Assembly (NCBI GenBank): GCA_030618975.1
Contig: JAUXCH010000194.1
Coordinates: 1 to 8,074, forward strand
Direction: 5' to 3'
From: Planctomycetia bacterium
GTDB lineage: Bacteria > Planctomycetota > PLA2 > JAEUHO01
Length of the DNA: 8,074 nucleotides
Shown: positions 6,222-8,074 of the stretch, piece after piece
Numbering within the stretch: position 1 is the first letter of the stretch
Layout of the letters: each line of letters starts with the position of its first letter
Notes under the pieces: generated by a model
Told to the model about the DNA's origin: nothing
Seen by the model: the letters and a program-made list of their open reading frames with translations, nothing else
Database searches by the model: none
Made by a program: the position numbers and the translations under genes

Positions 6222-8015
6222 ATGCAGGTTCGCCACTTCCCGATCGTCCTCTGTGCCGTCCTCTGTGTGCTCGCCCTGCTGGCCGCCGTGCCGGGCCGCG
6301 CGGCCGACGACCAGGCCCTGGCCTACAGCGAGCGGCTCTGGCCCGTCCTCGATCCCGCCTGGACGCGGAACACGAACGACGAACGGCTCGTCGCGGCGTT
6401 GTACGACGGCCTCACGGCGCGCGACGCCGTGACCGGCAAGATCGTTCCCGCGGCCGCCGAGCGTTGGGTGGAGGCGGCCGACGGCCTCTCGTGGAGCTTC
6501 CACCTCGACCGGAAGGGCGCTTGGAGCGACGGCTCCCAGGTCAAGGCGCAGGATTTCGTGGCCGCCTGGAAGCGCGCCTTGGATCCCTACGAGCCGTCCG
6601 TGCACGCGGCGGCGTTCCGCGTGCTGAAGGGCTGCGCGGGGATCGCCGACGGGGACCGCGCCATGCGTGCCTTCAGCAGCGCGTCCAAGGGCATCCAGGA
6701 CCTGCTCGACGAGCACGGCGAGGGCATCCCGGGCAAGGAGCTCTCGGACCTGCTGGATCGGACGGGCGTCCGGCCCCTCGCCGAGGCGCTCGACGACGCG
6801 GCCGTGAAGCGCCTCCTGAGGTGGGGGACGGACCGTTTCCCCGCCGACAAGGCGAAGGAGGCGCGGAAGGCCTTCAAGAGCGCGCGTCGCGCTCTCAAGG
6901 GCCAGGTCTACGACGCGTTCGACGCCTTCGGGAAGGACGTCGCGGCCAGGGTGGTGGACGATCACACCCTCGTGGTCCTCCTCGAACACCGCTGCCCGTG
7001 GCTCCCCGATCTGCTCTCCCGGCCCGCGTTCGGGCCCCTCCACGCCAAGACGATCGCGAGCGGGGAGCGGGCGTTCGATCCCTCCACGCTGCTCGCCAAC
7101 GGCGCGTACGTGCTGAAGGGACGCGGACCCAAGCCCCGGTTCGACGTTCCCAACCCGGACTCGGTCGTCCACCTGATCCGCAATCCGTCCTACCGGGGCC
7201 CGCACGCGGGGCAGACGGAGGAGATCTTCTGCTACACGGGGCAGGGCGCCGAGGAGGACCTGCGGCGTCTGAAGAACGGCGAGCTCCAGTGGATGGCGTT
7301 CGCCGCACGCGACACGCGGAAGGCGACCGCGAGCCTGCGGGGCTATCGGGAACGCCGGGCGGGCCCGTTGCTGCTGCTGAGGCTGCGTGCCGACCGGCCG
7401 CCGTTCGACAAGCCCGAGGTCCGTCGGGCGCTCGCGCTGGCGATCGACCGGAACCGCTTAAAGCGGACCCTCTGGCCCGCGCCGCAGGAGGCGTGGCGCC
7501 TCGTGCCGCCGGGCGTCGCGGGACCGGGCTCGGCCCCGAGCGCGCCGAAGTCCGACGTGCAGGCCGCGAAGAAGATCCTCGAGGACGCGGGGCTGTCGGG
7601 CGGCGAGTTCCCCTGGGTGGAACTCCACTACGAGGACCGTCCGGGCTCGGGCCTCGACGACCTGGCCGACGCGTTGACCCGCCAGTGGGAGAAGACCCTG
7701 GGCGCCGAGATGGGGCTCAGGATCGAGGAGCCCGCCGAAGCCCGGATGGTGCGTGCGGCCGGCGCGTTCCAGATGGCGCTCGGCACGCTCTCGGGCGCGG
7801 CCTCGGATCCCGGCGCGTGGATCCTCCCGCTGGCTGCCCACCACCCCGAGTCCGGGTTGGGTTGGGCCGACGCGGGCTTCGAGGCCCTCCTCGCGGCGGC
7901 GCTCGACGTCGACGCCCTCCTGGCCGGCGGCGAGGAAGCCCTCGGCGCACTCCCCGACGCGGCTGCGCTGAGGACCCGCGTCGCCGGCGCGAAGCGCGGC
8001 GGCGCGCGGGAGTAG
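6222..8015 (+). CDS. OppA-like peptide-binding protein (SBP_bac_5), probably interrupted by TAG
   Basis: Periplasmic substrate-binding protein of the oligopeptide ABC transporter family, presenting peptides to an inner-membrane permease. A Sec signal peptide covers 1-27 (cut after GRA) with no lipobox, so a soluble periplasmic protein is expected. Family landmarks: LDPAW (43-47), LYDGLTARD (60-68), IVPAAAERW (74-82), DGLSWSFHLDRKGAWSDG (87-104), AQDFVAAWKRALDP (109-122), VDDHTLVV (245-252), LLANGAYVLK, RNPSYRGP, and PEVRRALALAIDRNRLK. Between about 138 and 240 a charged, helix-prone stretch is much longer than in OppA. The frame stops at TAG 8013-8015 before the family's closing AE..L...PiiPly segment. 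The same frame then continues with a matching piece (see 8016-8074), so the gene may be truncated or the base wrong. No permease or ATPase genes are in the window. A role in wall-peptide uptake is only suggested by the murJ neighbour. Confidence 0.85.
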   Translation: MQVRHFPIVLCAVLCVLALLAAVPGRAADDQALAYSERLWPVLDPAWTRNTNDERLVAALYDGLTARDAVTGKIVPAAAERWVEAADGLSWSFHLDRKGAWSDGSQVKAQDFVAAWKRALDPYEPSVHAAAFRVLKGCAGIADGDRAMRAFSSASKGIQDLLDEHGEGIPGKELSDLLDRTGVRPLAEALDDAAVKRLLRWGTDRFPADKAKEARKAFKSARRALKGQVYDAFDAFGKDVAARVVDDHTLVVLLEHRCPWLPDLLSRPAFGPLHAKTIASGERAFDPSTLLANGAYVLKGRGPKPRFDVPNPDSVVHLIRNPSYRGPHAGQTEEIFCYTGQGAEEDLRRLKNGELQWMAFAARDTRKATASLRGYRERRAGPLLLLRLRADRPPFDKPEVRRALALAIDRNRLKRTLWPAPQEAWRLVPPGVAGPGSAPSAPKSDVQAAKKILEDAGLSGGEFPWVELHYEDRPGSGLDDLADALTRQWEKTLGAEMGLRIEEPAEARMVRAAGAFQMALGTLSGAASDPGAWILPLAAHHPESGLGWADAGFEALLAAALDVDALLAGGEEALGALPDAAALRTRVAGAKRGGARE

Positions 8016-8074
8016 GACGCGCTCCGGCGTGCTCTCCTGCAGGCTGCCGAGGCCCGCTTTATCGCACAGGCTAA
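8016..8074 (+). pseudogene. In-frame continuation of the oppA-like gene after TAG (partial)
   Basis: Reading on in the same frame past the TAG gives DALRRALLQAAEARFIAQA up to the window edge. This resembles the SBP_bac_5 C-terminal helix pattern (R..LL..AE..L....P), which the protein ending at 8015 lacks. It could be the true C-terminus cut off by a nonsense mutation or a sequence error. It is short, so chance resemblance cannot be excluded. The distal end lies beyond the window. Confidence 0.5.

Noticed and set aside
6222..6305. Lipoprotein signal in the oppA-like protein
   Set aside because: Cys11 and Cys15 lie inside the hydrophobic core with no lipobox at its end; a GRA cleavage site is present instead.
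8013..8015. Programmed TAG recoding (pyrrolysine or readthrough signal)
   Set aside because: TAG ends three other genes here and I see no clear downstream structure; mutation or sequence error is simpler. Kept only as a possibility in the finding.
6008..8074. A 688-codon plus-strand frame open to the window end
   Set aside because: Arg/Gly-rich shadow of coaD and the oppA-like gene; the 6222 frame has the signal peptide, Shine-Dalgarno and domain motifs.

Overview
This is a compact, very GC-rich window with strong G/C preference at third codon positions. It encodes envelope-biogenesis genes of a diderm (Gram-negative-type) bacterium: an LptD-like outer-membrane LPS assembly protein needs an outer membrane, and it sits beside the lipid II flippase MurJ. 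The composition, the long proline-rich leader of LptD and the divergence of all products would suit a lineage such as Planctomycetota or Myxococcota. That placement is an inference; nothing here fixes the phylum. Both ends look like arbitrary breaks in genes.

Layout. Positions 1-372 (+) carry the C-terminal half of a class III adenylate cyclase, cut at its 5' side. Its 3' end overlaps the 3' end of a convergent nucleoside phosphorylase-family gene (339-1112, -). About 100 bp then separate that gene from a divergent gene, murJ. This divergent intergenic region holds a perfect 15-bp inverted repeat and a 2 x 20 bp near-perfect tandem repeat, and it is the only obvious regulatory region. From there four genes run head to tail on the + strand with almost no gaps: murJ, lptD-like (50 bp gap), coaD (8-bp overlap, ATGAGTGA) and an OppA-like peptide-binding protein (6-bp gap, with its Shine-Dalgarno inside the end of coaD). 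They look like one transcription unit. I saw no tRNA, rRNA, CRISPR array, insertion sequence or convincing terminator.

How the genes may work together. MurJ flips the peptidoglycan precursor and LptD inserts LPS-type glycolipid into the outer membrane. CoaD makes the precursor of CoA, which feeds acyl carrier protein and so lipid A and phospholipid synthesis. The OppA-like protein would capture peptides in the periplasm, possibly wall peptides. The common theme is envelope growth, with CoaD as a metabolic supply gene; this is inference from gene order.

Most worth checking: (1) the OppA-like frame is stopped by TAG at 8013-8015, but the same frame continues after it with a segment that looks like the family's missing C-terminal helix, so the gene is probably interrupted or the base is wrong; (2) the LptD-like protein has no cysteine at all and carries a proline-rich segment of about 125 residues before its OstA domain; (3) the OppA-like protein has an insertion of about 70-100 residues in its first lobe; (4) the repeats in the divergent intergenic region; (5) the abrupt loss of cyclase homology and change of composition in the first ~70 bases. 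I found no wholly new multi-gene system here.
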